DNA of 58,379 nucleotides from Xanthobacteraceae bacterium (GCA_022844205.1 JALHMF010000012.1:1-58379), one strand, 5' to 3'. Positions 28,192-38,108 are shown, numbered from the stretch's first letter. Numbers and translations are program-made. The notes: generated by a model not told the origin, from the sequence alone.

Positions 28192-28602
28192 ATGCTGCAA
28201 CCGAGCCGCACCAAATTCCGCAAGGCCTTCAAGGGCCGCATCCACGGCCGCGCCACCAGCGGCAACGAGCTTGCGTTCGGCCAGTTCGGGCTGAAGACGG
28301 TGGAGCCGGATCGCATCACCGCGCGCCAGATCGAGGCCGCGCGCCGTGCGATCACGCGCCACATGAAACGCGCGGGCCGCGTCTGGGTGAACATTTTTCC
28401 GGATGTGCCGATTTCCAAGAAGCCGACGGAAGTCCGCATGGGCAAGGGCAAGGGCCAGCCGGAATACTGGGCTGCCCGCGTGAAGCCCGGCCGTATTCTG
28501 TTCGAGGTGGACGGGGTCGACGAAGCCACCGCGCGCGAGGCCATGCGCCTTGCCGCCGGCAAGCTCCCGGTCCGCACGCGCTTTATCGCGCGTATCGTTT
28601 GA
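28192..28602 (+). CDS. rplP: 50S ribosomal protein L16
   Basis: A 136-residue L16, a late assembly protein that helps form the A-site tRNA pocket. [39 protein letters not shown] and [20 protein letters not shown] are diagnostic. It is preceded by AGGAAAAG; rpmC follows after 10 nt. Confidence 0.98.
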   Translation: MLQPSRTKFRKAFKGRIHGRATSGNELAFGQFGLKTVEPDRITARQIEAARRAITRHMKRAGRVWVNIFPDVPISKKPTEVRMGKGKGQPEYWAARVKPGRILFEVDGVDEATAREAMRLAAGKLPVRTRFIARIV

Positions 28603-28612
28603 GGGTGATGAG

Positions 28613-28867
28613 ATGAAAGCCGCCGATGTCCGTCAGATGACCGTCGACCAGCTCGACGACGAAATCGCGAAGCTCAAGAAGGAGCGCTTCAACCTGCGCT
28701 TCCAGCGCGCGACGGGACAGCTTGAGAATACGTCGCGCGTGCGGAGCATCCGCCGCGACATCGCGCGCATGATGACGGTCGCGTCGGAGAAGCGTTCCGG
28801 CAAGGTCGTCGAAACCAAACCCGCCGCCGCCAAAGCTTCTGGCAAGCCGGCCAAGAAGTCGAAGTGA
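28613..28867 (+). CDS. rpmC: 50S ribosomal protein L29
   Basis: An 84-residue L29 near the tunnel exit. The two helices contain [20 protein letters not shown] and [20 protein letters not shown], followed by a Lys/Ala-rich tail ([11 protein letters not shown]). The ATG at 28613 fits the family; an upstream in-frame start would lie inside rplP. Confidence 0.96.
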   Translation: MKAADVRQMTVDQLDDEIAKLKKERFNLRFQRATGQLENTSRVRSIRRDIARMMTVASEKRSGKVVETKPAAAKASGKPAKKSK

Positions 28868-28878
28868 GGATTTAGGAT

Positions 28879-29160
28879 ATGCCGAAGCGCGTGCTGCAGG
28901 GCGTCGTGGTCAGCGACAAGCAAGACAAGACGGTGGTGGTCAGCGTCGAGCGCCGCTACACCCACCCGATTTTCAAGAAGACGATCCGCCGCTCGAAGAA
29001 GTTTCACGCTCACGACGAGAACAACGCGCACAAGATCGGCGATGTCGTCTCGATCGAGGAACACCGCCCGATGTCCAAGCTCAAGCGCTGGGTCGTCGTC
29101 GGCGAAGATACGGCACCGGCGGCGGACAAGCCGAAGGCTGCCGCGAAGGCAAAGAAGTAA
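28879..29160 (+). CDS. rpsQ: 30S ribosomal protein S17
   Basis: A 93-residue S17 that stabilises the 5' domain of 16S r[43 protein letters not shown] and the [18 protein letters not shown] core are conserved. The end carries an Ala/Lys tail ([12 protein letters not shown]). Confidence 0.98.
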   Translation: MPKRVLQGVVVSDKQDKTVVVSVERRYTHPIFKKTIRRSKKFHAHDENNAHKIGDVVSIEEHRPMSKLKRWVVVGEDTAPAADKPKAAAKAKK

Positions 29161-29213
29161 GTTTGGATTGGAATTCGCCGGAGTTCCGGCGGCAATAAAG
29201 AAGGCGATGCGTC

Positions 29214-29582
29214 ATGATTCAGATGCAATCAAATCTCGATGTGGCGGATAACTCCGGCGCGCGTCGTGTCATGTGCATTAAGGTGCTCGGCGGCTCGAAG
29301 CGGAAATACGCCACCATCGGCGACGTGATCGTCGTATCGGTGAAGGATGCGATCCCGCGCGGCCGCGTGAAAAAAGGCGAGGTCATCAAGGCGGTGATCG
29401 TCCGCATCCGCAAGGATATCCGCCGCGCCGACGGCTCGGTCATCCGTTTCGACCGCAACGCCGCCGTGCTCGTGAACAACCAGATGGAGCCCGTCGGCAC
29501 CCGCATCTTCGGACCGGTGCCGCGCGAGCTGCGCGCGAAGAACCACATGAAGATCATGTCGCTCGCGCCGGAGGTGCTGTGA
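29214..29582 (+). CDS. rplN: 50S ribosomal protein L14
   Basis: A 122-residue L14 at the subunit interface, also the partner of silencing factor Rsf[21 protein letters not shown], the [20 protein letters not shown] stretch and [20 protein letters not shown] are conserved. First gene of the spc operon, 53 nt after rpsQ; its stop overlaps the rplX ATG (TGATG). Confidence 0.98.
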   Translation: MIQMQSNLDVADNSGARRVMCIKVLGGSKRKYATIGDVIVVSVKDAIPRGRVKKGEVIKAVIVRIRKDIRRADGSVIRFDRNAAVLVNNQMEPVGTRIFGPVPRELRAKNHMKIMSLAPEVL

Positions 29583-29902
29583 TGGCCGCCAAGATCAAGA
29601 AGGGCGACAAGGTGATCCTGCTCACCGGCCGCGACAAGGGAAAGAGGGGCGAGGTGGTCGAGGTCAATCCGCGCGAGGAACGCGTGCTCGTGCGCGGCGT
29701 CAACATGGTCAGCCGCCACCAGCGGCAGACCCCGCAGCAGCAGGGCGGCATCATCCGCAAGGAAGCGCCGGTGCATATTTCGAACGTGGCGCTTGCCGAT
29801 CCGAAGGACGGCAAGAAGACGACACGCGTCGGGTTCAAGATTTTGAAGGACGGGCGGAAAGTGCGAGTGGCGCTTCGCTCGGGAGAACAGATCGATGGCT
29901 GA
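29582..29902 (+). CDS. rplX: 50S ribosomal protein L24
   Basis: A 106-residue L24, an assembly initiator. [20 protein letters not shown] is the KOW motif start, with [20 protein letters not shown] and a conserved end. The ATG at 29582 overlaps the rplN TGA; a GTG just before it is less likely because GGAGG fits this ATG. The last 8 nt overlap rplE. Confidence 0.97.
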   Translation: MAAKIKKGDKVILLTGRDKGKRGEVVEVNPREERVLVRGVNMVSRHQRQTPQQQGGIIRKEAPVHISNVALADPKDGKKTTRVGFKILKDGRKVRVALRSGEQIDG

Positions 29903-30506
29903 ACAACAGGCACAGGCCAAGCAGGCGCCGGCCCCGAAGGCCAAGGCGCCGAAAGAACCGGTCCCGACGCCGCGTCTGAAGACGCAGTACGAGAAGGAAA
30001 TCCGTCCTGCGCTCGTCAAGCAGTTCGGCTATTCCAACCTCTATGCCGCACCCAAGCTCGACAAGGTCGTCATCAACATGGGCATCGGCGAGGGTGTCGC
30101 CGACCAGAAGAAGGTGACGTCGGCGGCCAACGACCTGATGCAGATCGCGGGCCAGAAGGCGGTCATCACCAAGTCGCGCAAGGCGATCGCGAACTTCAAG
30201 CTGCGCGAGAACCTCGGCATCGGCGCCAAGGTCACGCTGCGCGCCGTCCGCATGTACGAGTTCGTGGATCGCTTTGTGAACATCGCACTCCCGCGCGTTC
30301 GCGACTTCCGCGGCCTCAATCCGAAGAGCTTCGACGGCCGCGGCAATTTCACGGTCGGCATCAAGGAACACATCATTTTCCCGGAGATCGACTTCGACAA
30401 GGTCACCGATGTTTGGGGCATGGATATCGTGTTTTGCACCACGGCAAAGAACGACGAAGAGGCGCGGGCATTGCTCGTCGCCTTGAATTTTCCCTTCCGG
30501 CAGTGA
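29895..30506 (+). CDS. rplE: 50S ribosomal protein L5 with N-terminal extension
   Basis: A 203-residue L5, part of the 5S RNP in the central protuberance. After an Ala/Lys/Pro-rich extension (residues 1 to about 25), the family core begins [60 protein letters not shown] and the [20 protein letters not shown] end are conserved. It starts inside rplX. Confidence 0.98.
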   Translation: MAEQQAQAKQAPAPKAKAPKEPVPTPRLKTQYEKEIRPALVKQFGYSNLYAAPKLDKVVINMGIGEGVADQKKVTSAANDLMQIAGQKAVITKSRKAIANFKLRENLGIGAKVTLRAVRMYEFVDRFVNIALPRVRDFRGLNPKSFDGRGNFTVGIKEHIIFPEIDFDKVTDVWGMDIVFCTTAKNDEEARALLVALNFPFRQ

Positions 30507-30542
30507 GGCGCGCCGCCTCATACGCGGAGATATGGAGACGAT

Positions 30543-30848
30543 ATGGCTAAAAAGAGCATGGTCGAGAAGAACGAGCGCCGCCGCAAGATGACGAAGCAGT
30601 ACGCCGCCAAGCGCGCGAAGCTGCAGGCGATCATTTACGACAAGAAGACGCCGATCGAGGACCGGTTCGCGGCGAGCATCAAGCTCTCCGAGATGCCGCG
30701 CAACTCCTCGAAGACGCGCATCCGCAACCGCTGCTCGGTGACGGGCCGCCCGCGCGGAACGTACCGCAAACTGAAAATGTCGCGCATCGCGCTCCGCGAG
30801 TTCGGCTCCAACGGCCTTATTCCTGGCCTCGTGAAGTCGAGCTGGTAA
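30543..30848 (+). CDS. rpsN: 30S ribosomal protein S14 (zinc-less form)
   Basis: A 101-residue S14 of the long, C-minus type. [20 protein letters not shown], then [20 protein letters not shown] and [17 protein letters not shown]. The CxxC pairs of the zinc-binding form are absent, as usual for Proteobacteria. Confidence 0.98.
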   Translation: MAKKSMVEKNERRRKMTKQYAAKRAKLQAIIYDKKTPIEDRFAASIKLSEMPRNSSKTRIRNRCSVTGRPRGTYRKLKMSRIALREFGSNGLIPGLVKSSW

Positions 30849-30861
30849 GGGAGGCGCTGCA

Positions 30862-31260
30862 ATGTCTGTAAACGATCCGTTGGGCGATATGCTCACCCGC
30901 ATCCGCAACGCGCAGATGCGCGCCAAGGGCTCGGTGAATACACCGGGCTCCACCTTCCGCGCGCGCGTGCTCGATGTGCTGAAGGACGAAGGCTATATCC
31001 GCGGTTACTCGACGACCGAACACAAGAACGGCCGTACCGAGTTCGAGATCGAATTGAAGTATTTCGACGGCCAGCCGGTGATCCGCGAAATCGCGCGCGT
31101 CTCCAAGCCCGGCCGCCGCGTCTACGTTTCGGTGTCCGCGCTTCCGCGCGTGAACAACGGGCTCGGTGTCGCGATCCTCTCCACGCCGAAGGGCGTGATG
31201 GCGGATCACGCGGCGCGCGAGCAGAACGTCGGCGGCGAAGTTCTCTGCACGGTGTTCTGA
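30862..31260 (+). CDS. rpsH: 30S ribosomal protein S8
   Basis: A 132-residue S8, a central-domain assembly protein and, in E. coli, the repressor of the spc operon. [30 protein letters not shown]-like [20 protein letters not shown] and [20 protein letters not shown] are typical. Confidence 0.98.
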   Translation: MSVNDPLGDMLTRIRNAQMRAKGSVNTPGSTFRARVLDVLKDEGYIRGYSTTEHKNGRTEFEIELKYFDGQPVIREIARVSKPGRRVYVSVSALPRVNNGLGVAILSTPKGVMADHAAREQNVGGEVLCTVF

Positions 31261-31270
31261 GGAATTTGTA

Positions 31271-31804
31271 ATGTCCAAAATCGGCAAAAAGCCCGTTGCA
31301 GTTCCCTCCGGCGTCACGGCGTCGGTCGAGGGCGGCAAGTTCAAGGTCAAAGGCCCGAAGGGCGAGCTTGCCCTCGTGCTCCCCGACAAGGTCGCGGCCA
31401 AGATCGAAAACGGCCAGGTCTCGGTTTCGACCTCGGGCGAGACCAAGCAGAACCAGGCCGCGTGGGGTTTCACCCGCGCGATGGTTGCGAACCTGATCAA
31501 CGGGGTCTCGAAGGGTTACGAGAAGAAGCTGGAAATCACCGGCGTCGGCTACCGCGCGGCGGTGCAGGGCAAGCAGTTGAATCTCGCGCTCGGCTACAGC
31601 CACGACGTGGTGTTCGCGATCCCGGACGGCATCACGATCGTGACGCCGAAGCCGACCGAAATCGTCATCACCGGAACCGACAAGCAGAAGGTCGGGCAGG
31701 TGGCGGCCGATATTCGCGATTTCCGTCCGCCGGAGCCCTACAAGGGCAAGGGCATCAAGCATGCTGGCGAATTCATCTTCCGCAAGGAAGGCAAGAAGAA
31801 GTAA
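31271..31804 (+). CDS. rplF: 50S ribosomal protein L6
   Basis: A 177-residue L6 near the sarcin-ricin loop. [29 protein letters not shown], and the C-terminal signature [20 protein letters not shown] are present; both L6 domains are complete. Position rpsH-rplF-rplR is canonical. Confidence 0.98.
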   Translation: MSKIGKKPVAVPSGVTASVEGGKFKVKGPKGELALVLPDKVAAKIENGQVSVSTSGETKQNQAAWGFTRAMVANLINGVSKGYEKKLEITGVGYRAAVQGKQLNLALGYSHDVVFAIPDGITIVTPKPTEIVITGTDKQKVGQVAADIRDFRPPEPYKGKGIKHAGEFIFRKEGKKK

Positions 31805-31813
31805 CGGTGGATC

Positions 31814-32170
31814 ATGTCTGTTAAACTCAACAATCGCCGCAAGCAGAGCGTGCGCCGGAGACTCCGGCTGGTGTCGGGCGGAAAGCCGCGGCTTTCCGTG
31901 TTCCGCTCCTCCAAGCACATCTACGCGCAGGTCATCGACGACGCCAAGGGCGAGACGCTGTGCGCCGCCTCGAGCGTGGAAAAGGAAGTGCGCGGCGGCG
32001 CCAAGACCGGCGCCAATGTCGCCGCGGCCAAGGCGGTCGGCAAGTCGCTTGCCGAGCGCGCGAAGCAAGCCGGCGTCAGCATCGTGGTGTTCGACCGCGG
32101 CCAGTATCTCTATCACGGGCGCATCAAGGCGCTGGCGGAGGCCGCTCGCGAAGGCGGCCTGAAGTTCTGA
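31814..32170 (+). CDS. rplR: 50S ribosomal protein L18
   Basis: A 118-residue L18 that binds 5S r[42 protein letters not shown] and [20 protein letters not shown] are conserved. rpsE follows after 14 nt. Confidence 0.97.
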   Translation: MSVKLNNRRKQSVRRRLRLVSGGKPRLSVFRSSKHIYAQVIDDAKGETLCAASSVEKEVRGGAKTGANVAAAKAVGKSLAERAKQAGVSIVVFDRGQYLYHGRIKALAEAAREGGLKF

Positions 32171-32184
32171 GGAAGGACGAGTAG

Positions 32185-32856
32185 ATGGCAAAAGCACCCA
32201 CACCGACTCCGGGTACCGAAGAAGGCCAGGCCCCCGGCCGTGGCGGACGCGGCGGGCGCGGTGGCCGTGGCGGCGAGCGGGGAGGCGGCGAACGCGGTCG
32301 CGGCCGCCGCGACCAGAATCGCGGCGACGATCGCGACAGCGGCGGGATCGTCGACAAGCTCGTTCACATCAATCGCGTCGCCAAGGTGGTGAAGGGCGGC
32401 AAGCGCTTCGGCTTTGCGGCTCTCGTCGTCGTCGGCGACCAGAAGGGCCGCGTCGGCTTCGGCCACGGCAAGGCGCGCGAAGTGCCGGAAGCGATCCGCA
32501 AGGCGACTGAATCCGCCAAGCGTTCGCTGGTCCGCGTTCCGCTGCGCGAAGGCCGCACGCTGCATCACGACGTTTCCGGCCATCACGGTGCGGGCCACGT
32601 CATTTTGCGCGCGGCTCCTCCCGGAACCGGAATCATCGCGGGCGGCCCGATGCGCGCCGTGTTCGAGACGCTCGGCGTCTCGGACGTGGTGGCGAAATCG
32701 TTCGGCTCGTCCAACCCCTACAATATGGTTCGCGCGACCTTCGACGCGCTGAAGCATCAGGACGCTCCGCGCTCGGTCGCGGCGCGCCGCGGTCTGAAAA
32801 TCTCGCAGTTGCAGTCGCGCCGTCAGGGCATCGACGCGGACGCGGGCGCTGAGTGA
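32185..32856 (+). CDS. rpsE: 30S ribosomal protein S5 with N-terminal RGG-rich extension
   Basis: A 223-residue S5 of the mRNA entry and fidelity region. Residues 1 to about 52 are an Arg/Gly-rich extension with repeated GRGG units. The double-stranded RNA-binding fold follows ([40 protein letters not shown]), then the C-terminal [20 protein letters not shown]. The family is usually about 165-195 residues here, so the extension is longer than normal. Confidence 0.98.
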   Translation: MAKAPTPTPGTEEGQAPGRGGRGGRGGRGGERGGGERGRGRRDQNRGDDRDSGGIVDKLVHINRVAKVVKGGKRFGFAALVVVGDQKGRVGFGHGKAREVPEAIRKATESAKRSLVRVPLREGRTLHHDVSGHHGAGHVILRAAPPGTGIIAGGPMRAVFETLGVSDVVAKSFGSSNPYNMVRATFDALKHQDAPRSVAARRGLKISQLQSRRQGIDADAGAE

Positions 32857-32864
32857 GGCAGGAC

Positions 32865-33059
32865 ATGGCAAGCGGCAAGACCATCACAGTTGAACAGATC
32901 GGAAGCCCGATCCGCCGTCCGGCGGATCAGGAGGCGACCCTCGTCGGCCTCGGATTGAACAAGTGCGGCCGCAAGCGGACGCTGCCCGACACACCGCAGA
33001 CGCGCGGCATGATCGCAAAGGTGCAGCATCTCGTGCGGGTGGTGGAAGACAAGTCGTAA
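32865..33059 (+). CDS. rpmD: 50S ribosomal protein L30
   Basis: A 64-residue L30. [20 protein letters not shown], then [20 protein letters not shown] and a [14 protein letters not shown] end match the family. The ATG at 32865 has GAGGCAGG upstream. An 89-bp dyad repeat separates it from rplO. Confidence 0.97.
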   Translation: MASGKTITVEQIGSPIRRPADQEATLVGLGLNKCGRKRTLPDTPQTRGMIAKVQHLVRVVEDKS

Positions 33060-33061
33060 CC

Positions 33062-33150
33062 GTCATGGCCGGGTTTGTCCCGGCCATCCCGGTCAGGACG
33101 CACTGCGGTGCCAACCTAAGCGGGATGCCCGGCACAAGGCCGGGCATGAC
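33062..33150 (+). repeat. 89-bp REP-like dyad element inside the spc operon
   Basis: It begins GTCATGGCCGGGTTTGTCC, has a spacer with CACTGCGG and ends GGCCGGGCATGAC; both halves are palindromes (TGGCCGGG/CCCGGCCA and ATGCCCGGC/GCCGGGCAT). It has the same length and layout as the element at 5554-5642. It fills nearly all of the rpmD-rplO gap. Confidence 0.8.
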
Positions 33151-33173
33151 AGATAGAAAGATGGAATAGAACG

Positions 33174-33755
33174 ATGAAGCTTAATCAGATCAGCGACAAT
33201 CCGGGCGCGCGCCATTACAAGACGCGCGTCGGCCGCGGTATCGGCTCCGGCAAGGGTAAGACCTCGGGCCGCGGCGTGAAGGGCCAGAAGTCCCGTACCG
33301 GCGTTTCGATCAAGGGCTTCGAAGGCGGCCAGATGCCGTTGCATCGCCGTTTGCCGAAGCGCGGGTTCAACAACATCTTCGCGCGCGATCTGGGCGAATT
33401 GAATCTCGGCCGCGTGCAGGCAGCGATCGATTCCGGCCTGCTCAAGGGCGGCGAAACGATCACGGCCGAGGTGCTGAAGAAGGCCGGCGTGATCAGCCGC
33501 ACGCGCGACGGGATAAAGCTGCTTGGCGGCGGTGAATTGAAGACCAAGCTCGCCTTTGAAGTCGCCGCCGCCTCCAAGTCGGCGATTGCGGCGGTCGAAA
33601 AGGCCGGTGGCTCCGTGAAGGTGCTGATTGTCAAGGAAGACAAGACGCCTAAGGAAGACAAGACGGCTAAGGAAGACAAGACGGCTAAGGAAGACAAGAC
33701 GCCTAAAGAAAAGAAGCCGGCGGGTAAGCCGGCTGCTGGAGAAGCGTCGGCCTGA
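33174..33755 (+). CDS. rplO: 50S ribosomal protein L15 with repetitive tail
   Basis: A 193-residue L15, a late 50S assembly protein. The Gly-rich start ([20 protein letters not shown], then [18 protein letters not shown]) and the C-terminal fold are standard. From about residue 153 it carries four KEDKT(P/A) hexapeptides encoded by an 18-bp tandem repeat, then a Lys/Pro/Ala end. The extension is not part of the L15 core. Confidence 0.98.
   Translation: MKLNQISDNPGARHYKTRVGRGIGSGKGKTSGRGVKGQKSRTGVSIKGFEGGQMPLHRRLPKRGFNNIFARDLGELNLGRVQAAIDSGLLKGGETITAEVLKKAGVISRTRDGIKLLGGGELKTKLAFEVAAASKSAIAAVEKAGGSVKVLIVKEDKTPKEDKTAKEDKTAKEDKTPKEKKPAGKPAAGEASA
33633..33704 (+). repeat. Four tandem 18-bp units in the 3' end of rplO
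   Basis: AAGGAAGACAAGACGCCT and near-identical copies occupy 33633-33650, 33651-33668, 33669-33686 and 33687-33704; the middle two have GGCT in place of GCCT. The units stay in frame and encode [12 protein letters not shown]. Such a repeat can change length by slippage. Confidence 0.9.
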
Positions 33756-33825
33756 TCCTTATCTCGGATCAAGGCCGGCCGCGCCGGATTCCGGCGTGTG
33801 GGTGGGGGCGTAAAACGGAGCGGAC

Positions 33826-35157
33826 ATGGTCTCGGCAGCCGAGCAACTTGCAGCCAATCTGAATTTCGGGGCGCTTTCCAAGGCGACCGAACTGAAAAAG
33901 CGAATCTGGTTCACCCTCGGCGCGCTCATCGTCTATCGCATCGGCACCTACATTCCGCTTCCCGGCATCAACCCGGAAGCCTTCGCCGACGCCTTCAAGA
34001 ATGCGAGCCAGGGCATCCTCGGCCTCTTCAACATGTTCTCCGGCGGTGCCGTCGAGCGCATGGCGATCTTCGCGCTCAACATCATGCCGTACATTTCGGC
34101 GTCGATCATTCTCCAGCTGCTCTCCAGCGTTTCGCCTTCGCTCGAAGCGCTGAAGAAGGAAGGCGAGCAGGGCCGCAAGGTCATCAACCAGTACACGCGG
34201 TATCTGACCGCCGTGCTCGCAGCGCTCCAGGCCTATGGCATTGCCATCGGGCTAGAGGGTGCCGGCAACATCGTTTCCGAGCCCGGCTGGTTCTTTCGTA
34301 TCTCGACGGTGATCACGCTCACCGGCGGCACCATGTTCCTGATGTGGCTCGGCGAACAGATCACCGCGCGCGGCATCGGCAACGGAATTTCGCTCATCAT
34401 CATGGCGGGCATCGTTGCGGGCCTGCCGTCGGCGATCGCGGGCACGCTCGAACTGGGCCGCCAGGGCGCGCTCTCGACCGCGCTGATCCTGTTCATCCTG
34501 GTGATGGCCGTCGCCGTCATCGCCTTCATCGTGTTCATGGAGCGCGCGCAGCGGCGTCTGCTGATTCAGTATCCAAAGCGGCAGGTCGGCAACCAGATGT
34601 TCGAGGGGCAGACCTCGCATCTGCCGCTGAAGCTGAACACCGCGGGCGTGATCCCGCCGATCTTCGCCTCTTCGCTGCTGCTCGTGCCGGTGACCATCGC
34701 CGGCTTCAGCGCGCAGGGCGGGCCGGAGTGGCTCACGAGCGTCACCACCTATCTTGGTCACGGCCGTCCGCTCTACATGATCCTGTATGTGGCGATGATC
34801 GTGTTCTTCGCCTTCTTCTATACGGCGATCGTATTCAATCCGGTGGACACCGCCGACAACCTGAAAAAGCATGGCGGTTTCATTCCCGGTATTCGTCCCG
34901 GCGAGCGCACGGCGGAGCACATCGACTACGTGCTGACGCGCGTCACCGTCGTCGGTGCGGCGTATCTGGCACTCGTCTGCTTGCTGCCGGAAATGCTCGT
35001 GTCCTATGCCGCGGTACCGTTCTATCTCGGCGGGACATCGCTCCTGATCGTGGTCAGCGTCACGATGGACACGGTCGCGCAGGTGCAGGGGCATCTATTG
35101 GCTCACCAATATGAAGGCCTGATCAAAAAAGCGAAGCTGCGGGGGATAAGCCGATGA
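33826..35157 (+). CDS. secY: Preprotein translocase subunit SecY
   Basis: A 443-residue SecY, the ten-helix channel of the Sec translocon. Conserved parts include YRIGTYIPLPGINPEAF, the NIMPYISASIILQLL segment, LTGGTMFLMWLGEQITARGI and FIPGIRPGERTAEHI in the C5 loop. It overlaps adk by 4 nt. It pairs with secE at 5804. Confidence 0.99.
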   Translation: MVSAAEQLAANLNFGALSKATELKKRIWFTLGALIVYRIGTYIPLPGINPEAFADAFKNASQGILGLFNMFSGGAVERMAIFALNIMPYISASIILQLLSSVSPSLEALKKEGEQGRKVINQYTRYLTAVLAALQAYGIAIGLEGAGNIVSEPGWFFRISTVITLTGGTMFLMWLGEQITARGIGNGISLIIMAGIVAGLPSAIAGTLELGRQGALSTALILFILVMAVAVIAFIVFMERAQRRLLIQYPKRQVGNQMFEGQTSHLPLKLNTAGVIPPIFASSLLLVPVTIAGFSAQGGPEWLTSVTTYLGHGRPLYMILYVAMIVFFAFFYTAIVFNPVDTADNLKKHGGFIPGIRPGERTAEHIDYVLTRVTVVGAAYLALVCLLPEMLVSYAAVPFYLGGTSLLIVVSVTMDTVAQVQGHLLAHQYEGLIKKAKLRGISR

Positions 35158-35936
35158 GGCTGATTCTGCTGGGCCCGCCCGGGGCCGGCAAAGGTACGCA
35201 GGCGAACTGGCTCGCCGAGCGTTACAAGATCGCCCAGCTTTCGACCGGCGACATGCTGCGCGAAGCCGTCGCGAAGCAGACCGCGATCGGACTGAAAGCC
35301 AGGGACATCATGGCGCGGGGCGAACTCGTCCCCGACGACTTGGTGATCGGAATCATCGCCGACCGCATCCAGCAGCCCGACGCCAAGAACGGGTTTATCC
35401 TCGACGGTTTCCCGCGCACGGTGGCGCAGGCCGATGCGCTGGAGAAGCTGCTCGAAAGCCTCGGCATGAATCTCGATGCAGTGGTTGCGCTTATCGTTGA
35501 CGAGGCGATTCTTGTGCGCCGGATCGAAACGCGCGCCTCCGAAATGCAGGCGAAGGGGCAGGCCGTGCGCACGGACGACAATCCCGAAACGTTACGCAGC
35601 CGCATTGCGGCCTACCGCGCCCTGACCGAGCCGCTGATCGACTATTATCGCCGCAAGGGTTCGCTGCGGACGGTGGATGGCATGGAGCCGATCGGCCAGG
35701 TTTCGGCCGCGATCGGCCGCCAGCTCGCTGCCGCCAAGGCCGAGTCGGCCAAGAAGCGGCCAACCTATGGGGCCCCGAAGATTGTCAAAAAAACCTCCCG
35801 CAAGGCAGTCCCCCGGCGGGCGGGTCTGCGGAAGGCCAAAAAAGCCTCCAAGCCGGCTCGAAAGGCCAAGCGGAAGCCCTTGAAAGCGAAGAAGAAATCG
35901 AAAGGGCGAAAAGCCGCCGCGCGGCGCAAAAAGTAG
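35154..35936 (+). CDS. adk: Adenylate kinase with a histone-like basic tail
   Basis: A 260-residue protein. Residues 1 to about 195 form a short-lid adenylate kinase that interconverts AMP, ADP and ATP: P-loop GPPGAGKGT (7-15), STGDMLREAV (AMP site), LDGFPRTVAQADAL and TRASEMQAKGQAVRTDDNPE in place of a long LID. The last 61 residues are about half Lys/Arg (31 of 61) with Ala/Pro/Ser, like a histone H1 tail, and are absent from typical Adk. The reading frame is open and ends just before an rpsM promoter. The tail may bind RNA or ribosomes; this is speculative. Confidence 0.95.
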   Translation: MRLILLGPPGAGKGTQANWLAERYKIAQLSTGDMLREAVAKQTAIGLKARDIMARGELVPDDLVIGIIADRIQQPDAKNGFILDGFPRTVAQADALEKLLESLGMNLDAVVALIVDEAILVRRIETRASEMQAKGQAVRTDDNPETLRSRIAAYRALTEPLIDYYRRKGSLRTVDGMEPIGQVSAAIGRQLAAAKAESAKKRPTYGAPKIVKKTSRKAVPRRAGLRKAKKASKPARKAKRKPLKAKKKSKGRKAAARRKK

Positions 35937-35948
35937 GCCGCTCGGAGG

Positions 35949-35977
35949 TTGACGGGATGGTGGCCATTCCCTAAATA
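35949..35977 (+). promoter_or_regulatory. Candidate promoter of the alpha (rpsM) operon
   Basis: TTGACG (35949-35954) and CTAAAT (35971-35976) have 16-nt spacing, or 17 nt if TAAATA is taken as the -10 element. It lies 13 nt after the adk stop and leaves a leader of about 150 nt before rpsM. It resembles the rpsL promoter at 19239-19267. Confidence 0.65.
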
Positions 35978-36134
35978 CTGGCCATCAGTCGTTAAAACCA
36001 TGCGATGCCAGACCTTCGCCGGAAGGTGGGCGTCGTTTTTATGCATGGACCGAACCCGGGGTCCGCGAAAAAAAAGTTTCCGGCACAGATTTTGACGCGA
36101 ACGATTGGATGGTTCGCGCACAGGAGAAGAGACC

Positions 36135-36512
36135 GTGGCCCGTATCGCTGGTGTGAACCTTCCGACAGGCAAGCGCGTGGTTGTCGCGCTTCAATACATT
36201 CATGGCATCGGTGTAAAGAGCGCGCAGGATATCATGACGCGGCTGAACATCCCTCTCGAGCGCCGGGTCAACCAGCTCACCGACGCCGAAGTTCTCCAGA
36301 TCCGCGAATTCATCGACGCCAATTACGTGGTCGAAGGCGATCTTCGCCGCGACACCTCGATCAACATCAAGCGCCTGACCGATCTCGGCTGCTATCGCGG
36401 CCTGCGTCACCGCCGCAATCTGCCGGTGCGCGGACAGCGTACCAGCACCAACGCGCGCACGCGCCGCGGTAAGCCGAAGACCATCGCCGGCAAGAAAATC
36501 GCTGCCAAGTAA
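36135..36512 (+). CDS. rpsM: 30S ribosomal protein S13
   Basis: A 125-residue S13 in the 30S head that contacts the 50S subunit and P-site t[40 protein letters not shown] and [18 protein letters not shown] are diagnostic. The start is GTG at 36135, preceded by AGGAGAAGAG; the upstream in-frame ATG at 36105 is outside the family. rpmJ and rpsD are not next to it. Confidence 0.97.
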   Translation: MARIAGVNLPTGKRVVVALQYIHGIGVKSAQDIMTRLNIPLERRVNQLTDAEVLQIREFIDANYVVEGDLRRDTSINIKRLTDLGCYRGLRHRRNLPVRGQRTSTNARTRRGKPKTIAGKKIAAK

Positions 36513-36568
36513 ACCCACGCGCTTGGCGCGCGTAACAGCTGCAAACGCGGCTGCATGAAGGAACGAAG

Positions 36569-36973
36569 ATGAGCAAGGAAGCACCAGCAGGCCAGCAGCG
36601 CGTCGTCCGCCGCCGCGAACGCAAGAACATCGTCTCGGGCGTCGCGCATGTGAACGCGAGCTTCAACAACACCACGATCACGATCACCGACGCGCAGGGC
36701 AACACCATCGCATGGTCGTCGGCCGGCTCGCTCGGCTTCAAGGGATCGCGCAAGTCCACGCCGTATGCCGCGCAGGTGGCGGGCGAAGATGTTGCGCGCA
36801 AGGCGGCAGAACACGGAATGCGTACGCTCGAAGTGGAAGTTGCAGGTCCGGGCTCGGGCCGTGAATCGGCGCTGCGCGCTTTGCAGGCCGCCGGTTTCAC
36901 CATCACGTCGATCCGCGACGTGACGCCGATCCCGCACAATGGTTGCCGTCCGCGCAAGCGCCGGCGCGTATAA
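36569..36973 (+). CDS. rpsK: 30S ribosomal protein S11
   Basis: A 134-residue S11 on the platform near the Shine-Dalgarno helix. [59 protein letters not shown] and the [15 protein letters not shown] end are conserved. It follows rpsM after 56 nt. Confidence 0.98.
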   Translation: MSKEAPAGQQRVVRRRERKNIVSGVAHVNASFNNTTITITDAQGNTIAWSSAGSLGFKGSRKSTPYAAQVAGEDVARKAAEHGMRTLEVEVAGPGSGRESALRALQAAGFTITSIRDVTPIPHNGCRPRKRRRV

Positions 36974-37069
36974 GCGTTTCAATCCGGCGAAGGCCGGGAA
37001 ATTTCATCCCGCAATATGCGGGAACGCGGACTTGCAGGGGTCCGCGCAGACACCGCGAAGGGTGAGAAC

Positions 37070-38098
37070 TTGAACACCGCAGTCAACCCGAAAAATTGGC
37101 AGGAATTGATCCGCCCCGAGAAATTGCAGGTCTCCGGGGGTCAGGATCCAAAACGCTTCGCAACCGTCGTGGCCGAGCCGCTGGAGCGCGGCTTCGGTCT
37201 CACGCTCGGCAACGCGCTTCGCCGTGTGCTGCTCTCGTCGCTCCAGGGTGCGGCCGTCACGTCGGTGCAGATCGACGGCGTGCTGCATGAGTTCTCCTCG
37301 ATCCCGGGCGTGCGCGAGGACGTCACCGACATCGTGCTGAACATCAAGGACATCGCGCTGAAGATGCAGGGCGAAGGCCCGAAGCGCATGGTCCTGAAGA
37401 AGCAGGGACCGGGACAGGTCACCGCCGGCGACATCCAGACCGTCGGCGACGTGCAGGTGCTGAACCCCGACCTTCCGCTCTGCACGCTCGACGACGGCGC
37501 CGAAATCCGCATGGAATTCACCGTCAATACCGGCAAGGGCTATATCGCCGCCGACCGCAACCGTTCGGAAGACAGCCCGATCGGCCTGATCCCGGTGGAC
37601 AGCCTCTACTCGCCGGTCCGCAAGATCAGCTATCGGGTGGAGAACACGCGCGAAGGCCAGATCCTCGACTACGACAAGCTCACGATGAGCATTGAGACCA
37701 ACGGTTCGATCACGCCGGACGATGCGCTCGCCTTCGCCGCGCGCATCCTGCAGGACCAGCTCAACATCTTCGTCAATTTCGAAGAGCCGCGCCGTGAGAT
37801 CGAAGCGCCCGCCATCCAGGAACTGCCGTTCAACCCGGCACTCCTCAAGAAGGTGGACGAACTCGAACTGTCCGTGCGTTCGGCCAACTGTCTGAAGAAC
37901 GACAACATCGTCTATATCGGCGACCTGATCCAGAAGTCGGAAGCGGAGATGCTCCGGACCCCGAACTTCGGGCGCAAGTCGCTGAATGAGATCAAGGAAG
38001 TGCTGGCCACGATGGGCCTGCATCTCGGCATGGAAATCAACGGTTGGCCGCCGGAAAACATCGACGAACTGGCCAAGCGCTTTGAGGATCATTACTGA
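37070..38098 (+). CDS. rpoA: RNA polymerase alpha subunit
   Basis: A 342-residue alpha subunit. [13 protein letters not shown], then [20 protein letters not shown] in the N-terminal dimerisation domain, and [20 protein letters not shown] and [20 protein letters not shown] in the C-terminal DNA-binding domain. I prefer the TTG at 37070 (AAGGGTGAG upstream, family-like length); an in-frame ATG at 37016 would add 18 residues that do not look conserved. Confidence 0.96.
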   Translation: MNTAVNPKNWQELIRPEKLQVSGGQDPKRFATVVAEPLERGFGLTLGNALRRVLLSSLQGAAVTSVQIDGVLHEFSSIPGVREDVTDIVLNIKDIALKMQGEGPKRMVLKKQGPGQVTAGDIQTVGDVQVLNPDLPLCTLDDGAEIRMEFTVNTGKGYIAADRNRSEDSPIGLIPVDSLYSPVRKISYRVENTREGQILDYDKLTMSIETNGSITPDDALAFAARILQDQLNIFVNFEEPRREIEAPAIQELPFNPALLKKVDELELSVRSANCLKNDNIVYIGDLIQKSEAEMLRTPNFGRKSLNEIKEVLATMGLHLGMEINGWPPENIDELAKRFEDHY

Positions 38099-38108
38099 CG
38101 CCGTAGGC

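Noticed and set aside
35157-36135. rpmJ (L36) between secY and rpsM, and rpsD after rpsK
   Set aside because: Neither is found; alphaproteobacteria usually encode them elsewhere, so this is not a deletion.
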